Shown here piece by piece: positions 1-7,843 of a DNA stretch of 24,065 bases. Where the stretch lies: the NCBI GenBank assembly GCA_964403565.1, contig CAYOFV010000017.1, forward strand, positions 1-24,065, written 5' to 3'. Numbering within the stretch: position 1 is the stretch's first letter; each line of letters begins with the position of its first letter. This DNA is from Thioglobus_B sp964403565. Lineage in GTDB: Bacteria > Pseudomonadota > Gammaproteobacteria > PS1 > Pseudothioglobaceae. Below the pieces are notes generated by a model, which saw only the letters and a program-made list of their open reading frames with translations, was not told the DNA's origin and made no database searches. Position numbers and translations under genes: made by a program.

Positions 1-138
1 TTTGACGCTGGATTATTAGCACTTAAAGGTCATAGATCTGTTGGTGGTATGCGTGCAAGTATTTATAACGCTATGCCACAAGAAGGCATTGATGCACTAG
101 TTAACTTTATGAATGATTTTGAGAAGGAAAACGGATAA
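1..138 (+). CDS. serC: Phosphoserine aminotransferase, C-terminal end (partial)
   Basis: Only the last 45 codons are in the window; the gene enters from the left edge in frame 1 and ends with TAA at 136-138. The peptide contains GHRSVGGMRASIYNAMP, the conserved C-terminal signature of SerC/PdxF, followed by the usual helix ending FEKENG. SerC is the cytoplasmic PLP enzyme that turns 3-phosphohydroxypyruvate into phosphoserine, and it also serves pyridoxal phosphate synthesis. Its stop overlaps the start of serA by one base (TAATG), so the two consecutive serine-pathway enzymes are probably co-transcribed and translationally coupled. Confidence 0.93.
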   Translation, partial: FDAGLLALKGHRSVGGMRASIYNAMPQEGIDALVNFMNDFEKENG

Positions 139-1295
139 TGATAAAGATTCAAACATTAAACAACATCTCGCCAATTGGTTTAGATAAACTGCCAAGAGAT
201 ACTTATGAAGTAGCATCTGAGATGAGTGACCCAGATGCAATTTTAGTGCGTAGTGCCAAGATGCATGATATGGAAATTGGCGGCAATCTTAAAGCTGTTG
301 GTCGTGCAGGAGCTGGCGTAAACAACATTCCTCTTGATAAGATGAGTGATAAGGGTGTTGTGGTATTTAATGCTCCGGGTGCAAATGCTAATGCGGTTAA
401 AGAATTGGTAATTTCATCTATGTTGCTTGCTAGTCGTAACATTTGTCAAGCTTGGGATTATGTAAGAGGCTTACCGTTAGATAACTTAAAAACTGCAGTA
501 GAAGATGGAAAGAAAAACTACGCAGGATCAGAGCTTCCTGGTAAGACTTTAGGTATTGTTGGTTTGGGTGCAATTGGTGTTCAAATTGCTAATGCCGCTC
601 ATGCATTAGGTATGAATGTGATTGGTTTTGACCCGTCAATTACTATTAAAAGCGCATGGAAACTATCTGCTGGCGTTGATCAGGCTTTAAGTGTAGATGA
701 GTTATTTTCAAAAAGTGATTTTGTTTCATTCCATGTTCCATTATTAGACAGTACAAAAGATCTGTTAAACGCTGAAAGAATTGCAATGCTTCCAGATGGT
801 GCAACAATTCTTAATTTTGCACGTGATGGTATTATTGATGAAGCAGCACTTATTGAGGCATTGGATAGTGGCAAGGTTAAATACTATGTAACTGATTTCC
901 CTATTGATGATAGAAAAAATCACGAACGTGTAATTGCATTACCTCATCTTGGCGCATCAACAGCTGAAGCTGAAGACAATTGTGCAGTTATGGTTGCCAA
1001 CCAAGTTAAAGATTATATTGAAGATGGTAATATTACTAATTCGGTTAATTTTCCGGAAGCAGTTATGCCACGAGCAGGAATGGAAAGAATTGCCATTACA
1101 CATAAAAATATTCCAAATATGGTTGGTCAAATTTCAACAGCAATTGCTGATGCGGGTGCAAATATTGTTGACATGTTGAACAAGTCTAGAGATGATGTTG
1201 CTTACACTTTAGTTGACCTAGAGAGTGAAATTTCTGATACAGTAGTCGACAATATTAAACAAGTAGAAGGTGTACTTACAGTAAGAGCACTTTAA
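138..1295 (+). CDS. serA: D-3-phosphoglycerate dehydrogenase (short form with ACT domain)
   Basis: This 385-residue protein oxidises 3-phosphoglycerate to 3-phosphohydroxypyruvate with NAD, the first step of serine synthesis; SerC upstream does the next step. The dinucleotide-binding motif GLGAIG is at 142-147. The substrate/catalytic Arg lies in NFARDGIID (about R229) and the catalytic His in PHLGAS (H270). A C-terminal ACT domain spans about 318-385. The catalytic acid found in E. coli SerA in the DVFPTEP segment is not obvious here (VTDFPIDDRK, 251-260); as I recall, this is shared by other short SerA proteins. AAGGA, inside the end of serC, is a good ribosome binding site for the ATG at 138. 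Confidence 0.93.
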   Translation: MIKIQTLNNISPIGLDKLPRDTYEVASEMSDPDAILVRSAKMHDMEIGGNLKAVGRAGAGVNNIPLDKMSDKGVVVFNAPGANANAVKELVISSMLLASRNICQAWDYVRGLPLDNLKTAVEDGKKNYAGSELPGKTLGIVGLGAIGVQIANAAHALGMNVIGFDPSITIKSAWKLSAGVDQALSVDELFSKSDFVSFHVPLLDSTKDLLNAERIAMLPDGATILNFARDGIIDEAALIEALDSGKVKYYVTDFPIDDRKNHERVIALPHLGASTAEAEDNCAVMVANQVKDYIEDGNITNSVNFPEAVMPRAGMERIAITHKNIPNMVGQISTAIADAGANIVDMLNKSRDDVAYTLVDLESEISDTVVDNIKQVEGVLTVRAL

Positions 1296-1304
1296 TTTAG
1301 GTAA

Positions 1305-2384
1305 ATGAGTGATAAAACGCTAGAAGAATTACGCATACAAATTGATGCGCTGGATAAAAAAATTCAGCAGCTAATTGGTGAGCGTGCTGATCTAGCTGCT
1401 GAAGTTGCTAAGGTTAAAACTGCAACTGATAAAAATAGTATTTTCTATAGACCAGAGCGAGAAGCTCAAGTTTTACGCGGCATTATTGAGCGCAATCAAA
1501 GCCTGCTTAAAGATAAAGATATGGCTCATATTTTTCGTGAAATTATGTCAGCCTGTTTAGCTTTAGAACAAGGGCTAAATGTTGCTTACCTAGGTCCAGA
1601 AGGTACATTCACTCAAGAGGCTGCACTTAAGCATTTTGGCCATGCAGTTTCTACACTTGATTGTGGCAGTATTGATGAAATATTTCATCAGGTAGAAAAA
1701 GGCAATGCAAATTATGGTGTAGTGCCAATTGAAAACTCGTCTAACGGTGTTATTGGTGGCACAATTGACATGCTTTATTCACAAAACCTAAAGATTTGTG
1801 GTGAGGTTGAAATAGCCATATCTCACCAATTAATGAGTGTTGATCAATCGCAAGAGATAAAAGTAATTTATGCACATCAGCAAGCGCTTGATCAGTGTAG
1901 AAGATGGCTGTCAAATCATTATCCAAATGCAGAGCTTAAAAGTGTTGCATCAAATGCATTGGCTGCACGTATTGCAGTTGATGAGAAAAATTCTGCAGCT
2001 ATAGCTTCAGAGGCAGCTCTTAGTTTATATGGACTTGAAAGAATAGCTAAAAATATTGAAGATAAAGCCGGAAACATTACAAGGTTTGTAATCTTAAGTA
2101 AAGAAGATGTACCTGCTTCAGGTGAAGATAAAACATCGATATTAGTAGTTACAAAACATGAGTCTGGAGCTTTATTTGACTTGTTAGAACCTTTTAAAGA
2201 TCAGGGTATTAATATGTTGCAACTTGCAAGACATCCTATTCCAGGAGTTAAGTGGGAGTACTTATTCTTGATTGATATTGAAGGTCATAAGAGTGATAAA
2301 GTTGTGGAAAAAGCCCTGTTAGAAGTTGAAAAGAGAGTGCTTAAAATTGATATTTTAGGTTCGTATCCTGTAGCTGTTCTATGA
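1305..2384 (+). CDS. pheA: Bifunctional chorismate mutase/prephenate dehydratase (P-protein)
   Basis: This 359-residue cytoplasmic enzyme converts chorismate to prephenate and then to phenylpyruvate. The AroQ-type chorismate mutase helices occupy about 1-90 (LEELRIQIDALDKKI, YRPEREAQVL). The prephenate dehydratase domain follows at about 92-270, with YLGPEGTFT, VPIENSSNGVI and the catalytic-site TRF (259-261). A C-terminal ACT domain spans about 277-355. The Phe-binding motifs of that domain are altered: the first reads GALF (288-291) and the usual ESRP is replaced by LARHP (307-311). It starts 9 bases after serA and ends in a 4-base overlap with hisC, within an operon for Phe/Tyr synthesis. 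Confidence 0.94.
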   Translation: MSDKTLEELRIQIDALDKKIQQLIGERADLAAEVAKVKTATDKNSIFYRPEREAQVLRGIIERNQSLLKDKDMAHIFREIMSACLALEQGLNVAYLGPEGTFTQEAALKHFGHAVSTLDCGSIDEIFHQVEKGNANYGVVPIENSSNGVIGGTIDMLYSQNLKICGEVEIAISHQLMSVDQSQEIKVIYAHQQALDQCRRWLSNHYPNAELKSVASNALAARIAVDEKNSAAIASEAALSLYGLERIAKNIEDKAGNITRFVILSKEDVPASGEDKTSILVVTKHESGALFDLLEPFKDQGINMLQLARHPIPGVKWEYLFLIDIEGHKSDKVVEKALLEVEKRVLKIDILGSYPVAVL

Positions 2385-3445
2385 GCGTTTGTGATTCAAT
2401 TCTTTCCCTGAGTCCTTATCAGGGTGGTAAGCCTATTAGTGAGTTAAAACGAGAGTTAGGGCTAGACAAAGTTGTAAAGTTAGCTAGTAATGAAAATCCA
2501 CTTGGCGTTGGTCCAAAAGCTCTTGAAGCTATGACTAAAGCAGTTAGTGAGGTTGATAGATATCCAGATGGAAATGGGTTTGATTTAAAGCAGGCTCTAA
2601 GTTCAAAATTAAGTATCAATCCAAATTGTATAACATTAGGCAATGGTTCTAACGATATACTTGAGATTATTGCTAGAGCATATGTTTGTTCAGCAAGTGA
2701 TGAGGTTGTGTTTTCAGAATATGCATTTGTTGTTTATCCGCTTGTTACTCAGGCATTAGGAGCAAAGGCTGTTGTTACACCTGCAAAAAATTTCTCTCAT
2801 GATCTATCTGCAATGAGAAAAGCTATTAATAATAACACTAAGGTTGTATTTATAGCTAATCCAAACAATCCGACTGGAACACTGTTAACAGATGATGAGT
2901 TATATAAGTTTTTAACCTCAGTTCCATCTTCTATTGTTGTGGTTTTAGATCAAGCATATTTTGAGTATTTAGATATAAAAGATAGTGCTTTAAGTTGGCT
3001 AGGTGAATTTGAAAATTTAATTATTACTAGAACATTTTCTAAAGCTTATGGCTTGGCTGGATTAAGAGTGGGTTATTCATTATCTTCAAAGCAAATTGCA
3101 GATTATTTAAATCGTATTCGTCAACCGTTTAATGTAAACCATGTAGCCCAATCTGCAGCAATAGCTTCGCTTGCAGATGAGGCGTATTTGACAAGATCTG
3201 TAGCAGCAAACAAAATTGGTTTAGAGCAACTATCCAAAGGGTTTTCTAAATTAGGACTTTCATATATAAAATCCTCAGCAAATTTTATTGCTGTTAAGGT
3301 TGATAATGCACTTAGCATGTATGAAAAATTATTAAAAAAAGGGTTTATTGTGCGTCCAGTTGAAATGGAAAACTATCTAAGAGTTTCAGTTGGAACAAAG
3401 AATGAAAATGATGATTTCCTTGATGCATTGGGCGGTTTGTTATGA
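2381..3445 (+). CDS. hisC: Histidinol-phosphate/aromatic aminotransferase (HisC family)
   Basis: This 354-residue fold-type I PLP aminotransferase of the HisC family has KLASNENPLG (33-42), the ANPNNPTGT loop (159-167), LDQAYFEY and the PLP lysine in TFSKAYGLAGLR (K221). RPVEMENYLRVSVGT near the C-terminus supplies the carboxylate-binding Arg. It sits between pheA and tyrA with 4-base overlaps at both ends. By analogy with the pheA-hisC2-tyrA-aroA supraoperon of pseudomonads, its likely main job is transamination of phenylpyruvate, hydroxyphenylpyruvate or prephenate, though the sequence alone does not exclude a histidine role. Whether a second hisC exists elsewhere cannot be seen from here. 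Confidence 0.9.
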   Translation: MSVCDSILSLSPYQGGKPISELKRELGLDKVVKLASNENPLGVGPKALEAMTKAVSEVDRYPDGNGFDLKQALSSKLSINPNCITLGNGSNDILEIIARAYVCSASDEVVFSEYAFVVYPLVTQALGAKAVVTPAKNFSHDLSAMRKAINNNTKVVFIANPNNPTGTLLTDDELYKFLTSVPSSIVVVLDQAYFEYLDIKDSALSWLGEFENLIITRTFSKAYGLAGLRVGYSLSSKQIADYLNRIRQPFNVNHVAQSAAIASLADEAYLTRSVAANKIGLEQLSKGFSKLGLSYIKSSANFIAVKVDNALSMYEKLLKKGFIVRPVEMENYLRVSVGTKNENDDFLDALGGLL

Positions 3446-4296
3446 TTGATAAAATTTGCATAATTGGCGTGGGTCTTATTGGCGGGTCTTTTGCTAAAGG
3501 ATTAAAACAATCTGGAAAAGTTAATACCATAATTGGGTATGGACGATCAGATTTTAATCTATCAAAGGCTGTCGAATTAGGTGTAATTGATAACTATACA
3601 ACCGATATTAAAACAGCACTAAGTGATGTGCAAATGGTAGTAGTTGCTACTCCGGTTGATAGCTTTAAACAAGTATTAAACTCTATCAAGTCACATATTG
3701 ATAATTCGGTAATTATTACCGATGTTGGCAGTACTAAAGGTAGTGTAATAAATATTGCTAAGGAAGTTTTTGGCCAAATTCCAGTAAATTTTGTACCTGC
3801 ACATCCAATAGCTGGAAAAGAGAAAAGTGGTGTTGAAGCAGCTGACCAAAGTTTATTTAACAATAAAAGAGTTATTATTACCCCAAGTGAGAATACCAAT
3901 AAAGCCTCTATAGATATGGTGGGTAACCTTTGGCAGGCGATTGGAGCTAATGTTGAAATTATGAATGCTAAATCACATGATGATTTGTTAGGAATGACTT
4001 CACACTTGCCTCATATGTTGGCATTTGCACTTATGGATTATTTAATTAGTAAAAATCCAGATGCCTGTGATTATGCGGCCGGAGGTTTTAAAGACTTTTC
4101 GCGTATTGCTTCTAGTGATAGTGTAATGTGGAGAGATATTTGCTTAAATAACGCAGATGAGATTATTAAACATATTGATGGCTATAAAGATACATTGGAT
4201 AAATTATCAAGCCTTATAAAAGAGCATAATTCACAGAAATTAGAAAAATTATTTTTAGATGCTAAATCAGCAAGAGACAATTGGTTAGACAACTAA
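3442..4296 (+). CDS. tyrA: Prephenate/arogenate dehydrogenase
   Basis: This 284-residue TyrA oxidatively decarboxylates prephenate (or arogenate) on the way to tyrosine. The N-terminal Rossmann motif is GVGLIGG (9-15). Further landmarks are VVATPVDSF (67-75), TDVGSTKG (93-100), the active-site PAHPIAGKEKSG (119-130, H121), and the dimerisation-domain motifs GMTSHLPHMLAFAL (184-197) and AAGGFKDFSRIA (212-223). There is no fused chorismate mutase or ACT domain. The residues after the second Rossmann strand are YGRSD, without the acidic residue typical of strict NAD enzymes, so NADP use is possible (inference). It overlaps hisC by 4 bases and ends 13 bases before aroA. Confidence 0.93.
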   Translation: MIDKICIIGVGLIGGSFAKGLKQSGKVNTIIGYGRSDFNLSKAVELGVIDNYTTDIKTALSDVQMVVVATPVDSFKQVLNSIKSHIDNSVIITDVGSTKGSVINIAKEVFGQIPVNFVPAHPIAGKEKSGVEAADQSLFNNKRVIITPSENTNKASIDMVGNLWQAIGANVEIMNAKSHDDLLGMTSHLPHMLAFALMDYLISKNPDACDYAAGGFKDFSRIASSDSVMWRDICLNNADEIIKHIDGYKDTLDKLSSLIKEHNSQKLEKLFLDAKSARDNWLDN

Positions 4297-4309
4297 CTAG
4301 ATATTAATT

Positions 4310-5611
4310 ATGAGTAAATTTATTGCAAATCCTGCTAATAGTTTATCTGGAGTATTAAAAGTTCCAGGTGATAAGTCAATATCTCACAGATCAATAATGC
4401 TGGGATCGCTTGCTAGTGGTGTAACAAAAGTAAGTGGCTTTTTAGAAGGCGAAGACGCTTTATCAACACTTAAGGCTTTTCAGTCTATGGGCGTTGATAT
4501 TGAGCGTAATGGCGACAATGTTATTATTCATGGTGTTGGTATTAATGGCCTTAAAGAGCCTGAATCACCACTTAATTTGGGTAATTCGGGAACATCTATT
4601 CGCCTCATGTCAGGTATTTTGGCAGCCCAAGAATTTGACTCAGAGATGATTGGCGATGAATCTTTGTCTAAGCGACCAATGGGTAGGGTGATTTCACCAC
4701 TTGAAAGTATGGGCGCGGTTATTGAAAGTAATGATGGCAAACCACCATTAAAAGTAAAAGGCGGGCAGAAATTAAAGGCTATTAATTATGATCTTCCAGT
4801 GGCTTCAGCACAAGTTAAATCTTGCGTGTTGTTAGCAGGTTTGTACGCTGATGGAACAACATGTGTTACCGAGCCAGCACCAACAAGAGATCATACCGAA
4901 CGTATGTTAAAAGGTCTTGGTTATGATGTAAGTGTAAGCGGTAATAAAATGTGTGTAACCGGAGGTGGGGAGCTCACAGCTACAGAAATTCAAGTGCCAA
5001 GTGATATATCGTCATCAGCTTTTTTTATGGTTGCTGCAACAATTGCTCCAAATGCAAATGTAGTATTGGAAGGAGTTAATATTAATCCAACACGTACAGG
5101 CGTTATTGATATTTTAAAACTCATGGATGCCGACATAACTCTTACAAATGAAAGAGAAATAGGTGGAGAGTTGTTGGCAGATATTAACATTAAGTCTTCT
5201 GAGCTTAAAGGTATTAACATTCCAGAAGAGCTAGTGCCATTGGCTATTGATGAGTTTCCAGCAGTGTTTATTGCTGCAAGCTGTGCTAGTGGAGAAACTA
5301 AACTTACTGGCGCCAAAGAATTAAGAGTTAAGGAGTCTGATCGTATTCAGGTTATGGCGGATGGTCTTGATATTTTAGGTATTGAAAATCAAGTATTAGA
5401 AGACGGCATCAAGATTCAAGGTGGTAAGTTTAGCAAGCCAACAGGTATTGTCGAATCACACCATGATCATCGTATATCAATGTCGTTTGCAGTAGCATCT
5501 CTAAGGTGCAAGTATCCGATTGAAATTAATGGGGTTGATAATGTTAAAACTTCATTTCCAAACTTTGTAGAGTTGGCTAATTCTGCAGGTATGAATATTA
5601 TTGAAGAATAA
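4310..5611 (+). CDS. aroA: 3-phosphoshikimate 1-carboxyvinyltransferase (EPSP synthase)
   Basis: This 433-residue enzyme joins shikimate-3-phosphate and PEP to give EPSP, the step before chorismate synthase. Motifs include PGDKSISHR (19-27, K22), LGNSGTSIRL (90-99), KRPMGRV (121-127), ASAQVKS (165-171), TRDHTERML (192-200), DEFPAVFIAAS (314-324), LRVKESDRI (338-346) and HHDHRISMSFA (384-394). The combination GDKS / SAQVK / RDHTE resembles the class II EPSP synthases (Bacillus and CP4 types) more than the E. coli class I form. The PEP-site glycine is retained in GNSGT. It is the last gene of the aromatic block and is followed by a clear terminator; unlike many relatives, cmk and rpsA do not follow. 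Confidence 0.95.
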   Translation: MSKFIANPANSLSGVLKVPGDKSISHRSIMLGSLASGVTKVSGFLEGEDALSTLKAFQSMGVDIERNGDNVIIHGVGINGLKEPESPLNLGNSGTSIRLMSGILAAQEFDSEMIGDESLSKRPMGRVISPLESMGAVIESNDGKPPLKVKGGQKLKAINYDLPVASAQVKSCVLLAGLYADGTTCVTEPAPTRDHTERMLKGLGYDVSVSGNKMCVTGGGELTATEIQVPSDISSSAFFMVAATIAPNANVVLEGVNINPTRTGVIDILKLMDADITLTNEREIGGELLADINIKSSELKGINIPEELVPLAIDEFPAVFIAASCASGETKLTGAKELRVKESDRIQVMADGLDILGIENQVLEDGIKIQGGKFSKPTGIVESHHDHRISMSFAVASLRCKYPIEINGVDNVKTSFPNFVELANSAGMNIIEE

Positions 5612-5630
5612 CATATTATCTTGATCAATA

Positions 5631-5657
5631 AAAAAGGCGCTCATTGAGCGCCTTTTT
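5631..5657. terminator. Bidirectional intrinsic terminator between aroA and the dsrC-like gene
   Basis: A perfect inverted repeat has arms at 5631-5642 and 5646-5657 around a 3-base ATT loop. It has a GC-rich core (GGCGCTC/GAGCGCC) flanked by an A-run on the left and a T-run on the right. It therefore reads as a Rho-independent terminator in both directions. It lies 20 bases past the aroA stop and 25 bases past the stop of the convergent minus-strand gene, so it can serve both. Confidence 0.93.
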
Positions 5658-5681
5658 AGTTTTCATAACCAAGAGTTGTGA

Positions 5682-6008
5682 TTAGTAACCACCTTTACGC
5701 TTAGTTTCAGGAAGACCTGCAACCTTGCCAGCTTGCTTAGCAGGACCTTTAGGGAAAAGAGCATATAGTTCTTTAGTAGTTAATTTACCATCCCAATCGC
5801 CTTTTAATGCTTTAACCATATTACGTTCATTTGGTTGGTTAGCATTGTTATTAATGTATTCATCACGTAAGAAGTTAATTAATTTAAAGCTATCATCTGT
5901 TAATGTAACACCTTCTTCTTCTGCAAGTTCTTGAGCGATATCTTCGTTCCATTCATTAAGATCGACTAAATAACCGTGACCGTCTCTTTCTAAATCAGCT
6001 AATGCCAT
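5682..6008 (-). CDS. DsrC/TusE-family sulfur-relay protein lacking both C-terminal cysteines
   Basis: The 108-residue protein matches the DsrC/TusE/DsvC fold: N-terminal DGHGYLVDLNEWNEDIA, central SFKLINFLRDEY (40-51), and the C-terminal arm ALFPKGPAKQAGKVAGLP (83-100). DsrC normally ends with two cysteines, one in the KxC position of that arm and one penultimate; TusE keeps the penultimate one. Here both positions are glycine (G94 and G107; the tail is KRKGGY) and there is no cysteine at all. It therefore cannot carry persulfide or trisulfide the usual way and may be a regulatory or structural paralogue. The start at 6008 is chosen because GGAGG lies 9 bases upstream and the family N-terminus begins there; a longer open frame would run into lepB. 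The strong binding site suggests high expression. Confidence 0.88.
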   Translation of the reverse strand: MALADLERDGHGYLVDLNEWNEDIAQELAEEEGVTLTDDSFKLINFLRDEYINNNANQPNERNMVKALKGDWDGKLTTKELYALFPKGPAKQAGKVAGLPETKRKGGY

Positions 6009-6046
6009 TGTGTTTTTCCTCCAATGTGAAAAATTTAAAAAAGAAC

Positions 6047-6060
6047 TTATTATATAATAA
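6047..6060. promoter_or_regulatory. Symmetric -10 region shared by the dsrC-like gene and lepB (putative)
   Basis: The 14-base sequence TTATTATATAATAA is a perfect palindrome in the 97-base divergent gap. It contains TATAAT on the plus strand (6053-6058) and TATAAT on the minus strand (6054-6049). No convincing -35 is seen for either direction. It could act as a bidirectional -10 for the two divergent genes. Confidence 0.4.
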
Positions 6061-6105
6061 GGCTCATTTATTTTTCCTTTTTTTTGTAAGGACTTTAGAC
6101 TATAT

Positions 6106-6987
6106 ATGACTATTGAAAAAGCATCAGGTTTTTTTGCCTGGGATGTATCAGCCTTTTTGGCTTTATTTTTAACTGTTGCATTTGTAATAGTAACAATTGA
6201 TAAGTTGTTTTTTGCAACTAATGATAAGAGCCCTAAGGTTGAGGAAAAAACTACATTCTCCAAGATAATATATTTTTTATTATTTTTACGATTTAATAAA
6301 AATGAAAAATATCTAAATCGACCTAAAGTTGTTCAATGGTCGGCTGAATTTTTCCCAGTATTATTACTTGTGTTTGTTTTACGTGGATTTATAGTTGAGC
6401 CATTTAGAATTCCTTCAAATTCTATGATGCCAACACTTTTAACCGGTGATTTTATTTTGGTTAATAAGTTTACTTATGGTTTGCGTGTGCCGGTAACTAA
6501 TACCAAATTATTCAATAATAATAAAATTGAGCGCGGTGATGTAGTTGTATTTAGATACCCTAATTATGAACGCGATGCTAAATATAAAGGTGCAGATTTT
6601 ATTAAGAGAGTTGTTGGTATTCCTGGCGATGAAGTAATTTATCATAATGACCGTCTAAGAGTTAATGGCGACAAGGTTCATTATGAAAATTTTGAAGATT
6701 ATCAAGGTGTTGAATCAGGTTCAGCTATGACTGGTTTTAAGCATAAGCGCGAGTTGTTAAAAATTAATCCTCATGATGTTCTTATAGATCCTGATATGAC
6801 TTCAAGAGGTGTAAAAGCTAAAGTTCCTGAAGGGCATTATTTTGTAATGGGTGATAATCGCGCTAGAAGTAGTGACTCACGTTTTTGGGGTTTTGTTCCA
6901 GAAGAGTATATTATTGGTAAAGCCTTTGGCATTTGGATGCACTATGATGACTCTTTAAAGCTTGATAGAGTCGGTGGATTTGATTGA
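6106..6987 (+). CDS. lepB: Signal peptidase I
   Basis: This 293-residue inner-membrane serine protease removes signal peptides from exported preproteins. Two hydrophobic segments (about 12-31 and 82-98) precede the periplasmic catalytic domain. The nucleophile box is RIPSNSMMPTLLTGDF (catalytic S106), the general base lies in FIKRVVGIPGD (K167), and the conserved GDNRARSSDSRFWGFVPE follows at 249-266. In that box the usual DN after GDNR is AR. The only internal Met codons lie in the catalytic domain, so the ATG at 6106 is the start; AAGGA at 6088-6092 is rather far upstream. In E. coli lepB lies between lepA and rnc; here those three loci are separated. Confidence 0.96.
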   Translation: MTIEKASGFFAWDVSAFLALFLTVAFVIVTIDKLFFATNDKSPKVEEKTTFSKIIYFLLFLRFNKNEKYLNRPKVVQWSAEFFPVLLLVFVLRGFIVEPFRIPSNSMMPTLLTGDFILVNKFTYGLRVPVTNTKLFNNNKIERGDVVVFRYPNYERDAKYKGADFIKRVVGIPGDEVIYHNDRLRVNGDKVHYENFEDYQGVESGSAMTGFKHKRELLKINPHDVLIDPDMTSRGVKAKVPEGHYFVMGDNRARSSDSRFWGFVPEEYIIGKAFGIWMHYDDSLKLDRVGGFD

Positions 6988-6999
6988 TAACTAGTTAAT

Positions 7000-7842
7000 C
7001 TATTTAATATGCTTGATAATATTATTAAGTTCATCTTGAGATTTGTAGTGAATAATAATCTTGCCTTTATCATCGTTACTAGGTTTAATCTCAGTTTTGG
7101 AAGATAGAGTCTTGGTTAGAGATTTCATCATCTTTGTTAATTTTGGATCAATATCGCTAGACTTTTTAGGCTTAGGGTTAAGAACTCTTTTAACCAATTC
7201 TTCAGTTTGACGAACAGATAATTTTCTATTAATTACTTGAGAGGCGACATCAAATTGCATATCTTCTTTTAAGGATAGAAGTGCACGAGCATGACCCATT
7301 TCTAAATCGCCATTACCAAGCAATTGTTTAACAGAGTCGCTTAATTGAAGTAGGCGTATAAGGTTTGAAACACTAGAGCGAGATCGACCTACAACATGAG
7401 AAATCTCCTCGTGGGTCATTTTAAAATCTTCAATTAACTGTTGTAGTGCCTTGGCCTCTTCAAGTGGAGTAAGTGATTCGCGCTGAATGTTTTCAATTAG
7501 ACCTATTGCAAGTGCAACCTGATCATCAATTTCACGAATAATTACAGGTACTTCGGTTAATTCTGCAATTTGCGCAGCACGCCAACGACGCTCACCAGCA
7601 ATAATTTCATATTTATCGTAAGTTACTTTTCTAACTACGATTGGCTGAATAATCCCTTGTGAGGCAATAGACTCAGCAAGTTCATTCAGAGTATCAGGAT
7701 CAATATCATCACGAGGCTGGAATTTTCCTCGTTGCAAAGAATTTACATCAAGAGTTTGCATGCCGTTATTAGTTGAGCTTTCATCTGATGCTTGTCCTAA
7801 TAAAATATCAAGACCACGACCTAATTTTGAAATCTTTGCCAT
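7000..7842 (-). CDS. parB: Chromosome-partitioning protein ParB (Spo0J)
   Basis: This 280-residue parS-binding CTPase-clamp protein segregates chromosome origins with ParA. The typical N-terminus KLGRGLDILLG is followed by the ParB/Srx domain with GERRWRAA (83-90) and the ENIQRESL arginine patch (117-124). A helix-turn-helix lies at about 143-165 (MTHEEISHVVGRSRSSVSNL), then a charged linker and a C-terminal dimerisation domain. The start is one base after the parA stop, so the pair is an operon. Convergent with lepB, with only 12 bases between. The usual neighbours gidA/gidB are not next to it. Confidence 0.95.
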   Translation of the reverse strand: MAKISKLGRGLDILLGQASDESSTNNGMQTLDVNSLQRGKFQPRDDIDPDTLNELAESIASQGIIQPIVVRKVTYDKYEIIAGERRWRAAQIAELTEVPVIIREIDDQVALAIGLIENIQRESLTPLEEAKALQQLIEDFKMTHEEISHVVGRSRSSVSNLIRLLQLSDSVKQLLGNGDLEMGHARALLSLKEDMQFDVASQVINRKLSVRQTEELVKRVLNPKPKKSSDIDPKLTKMMKSLTKTLSSKTEIKPSNDDKGKIIIHYKSQDELNNIIKHIK

Positions 7843-7843
7843 A

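Noticed and set aside
934..1179. Second-frame open reading frame within serA
   Set aside because: It lies entirely inside a clear serA reading frame and its translation has no family resemblance; a shadow of coding sequence.
5682..6263. Long 193-residue version of the DsrC-like protein
   Set aside because: The extra N-terminal part overlaps lepB and the divergent promoter gap, has no family similarity, and the internal ATG at 6008 has a strong Shine-Dalgarno sequence.
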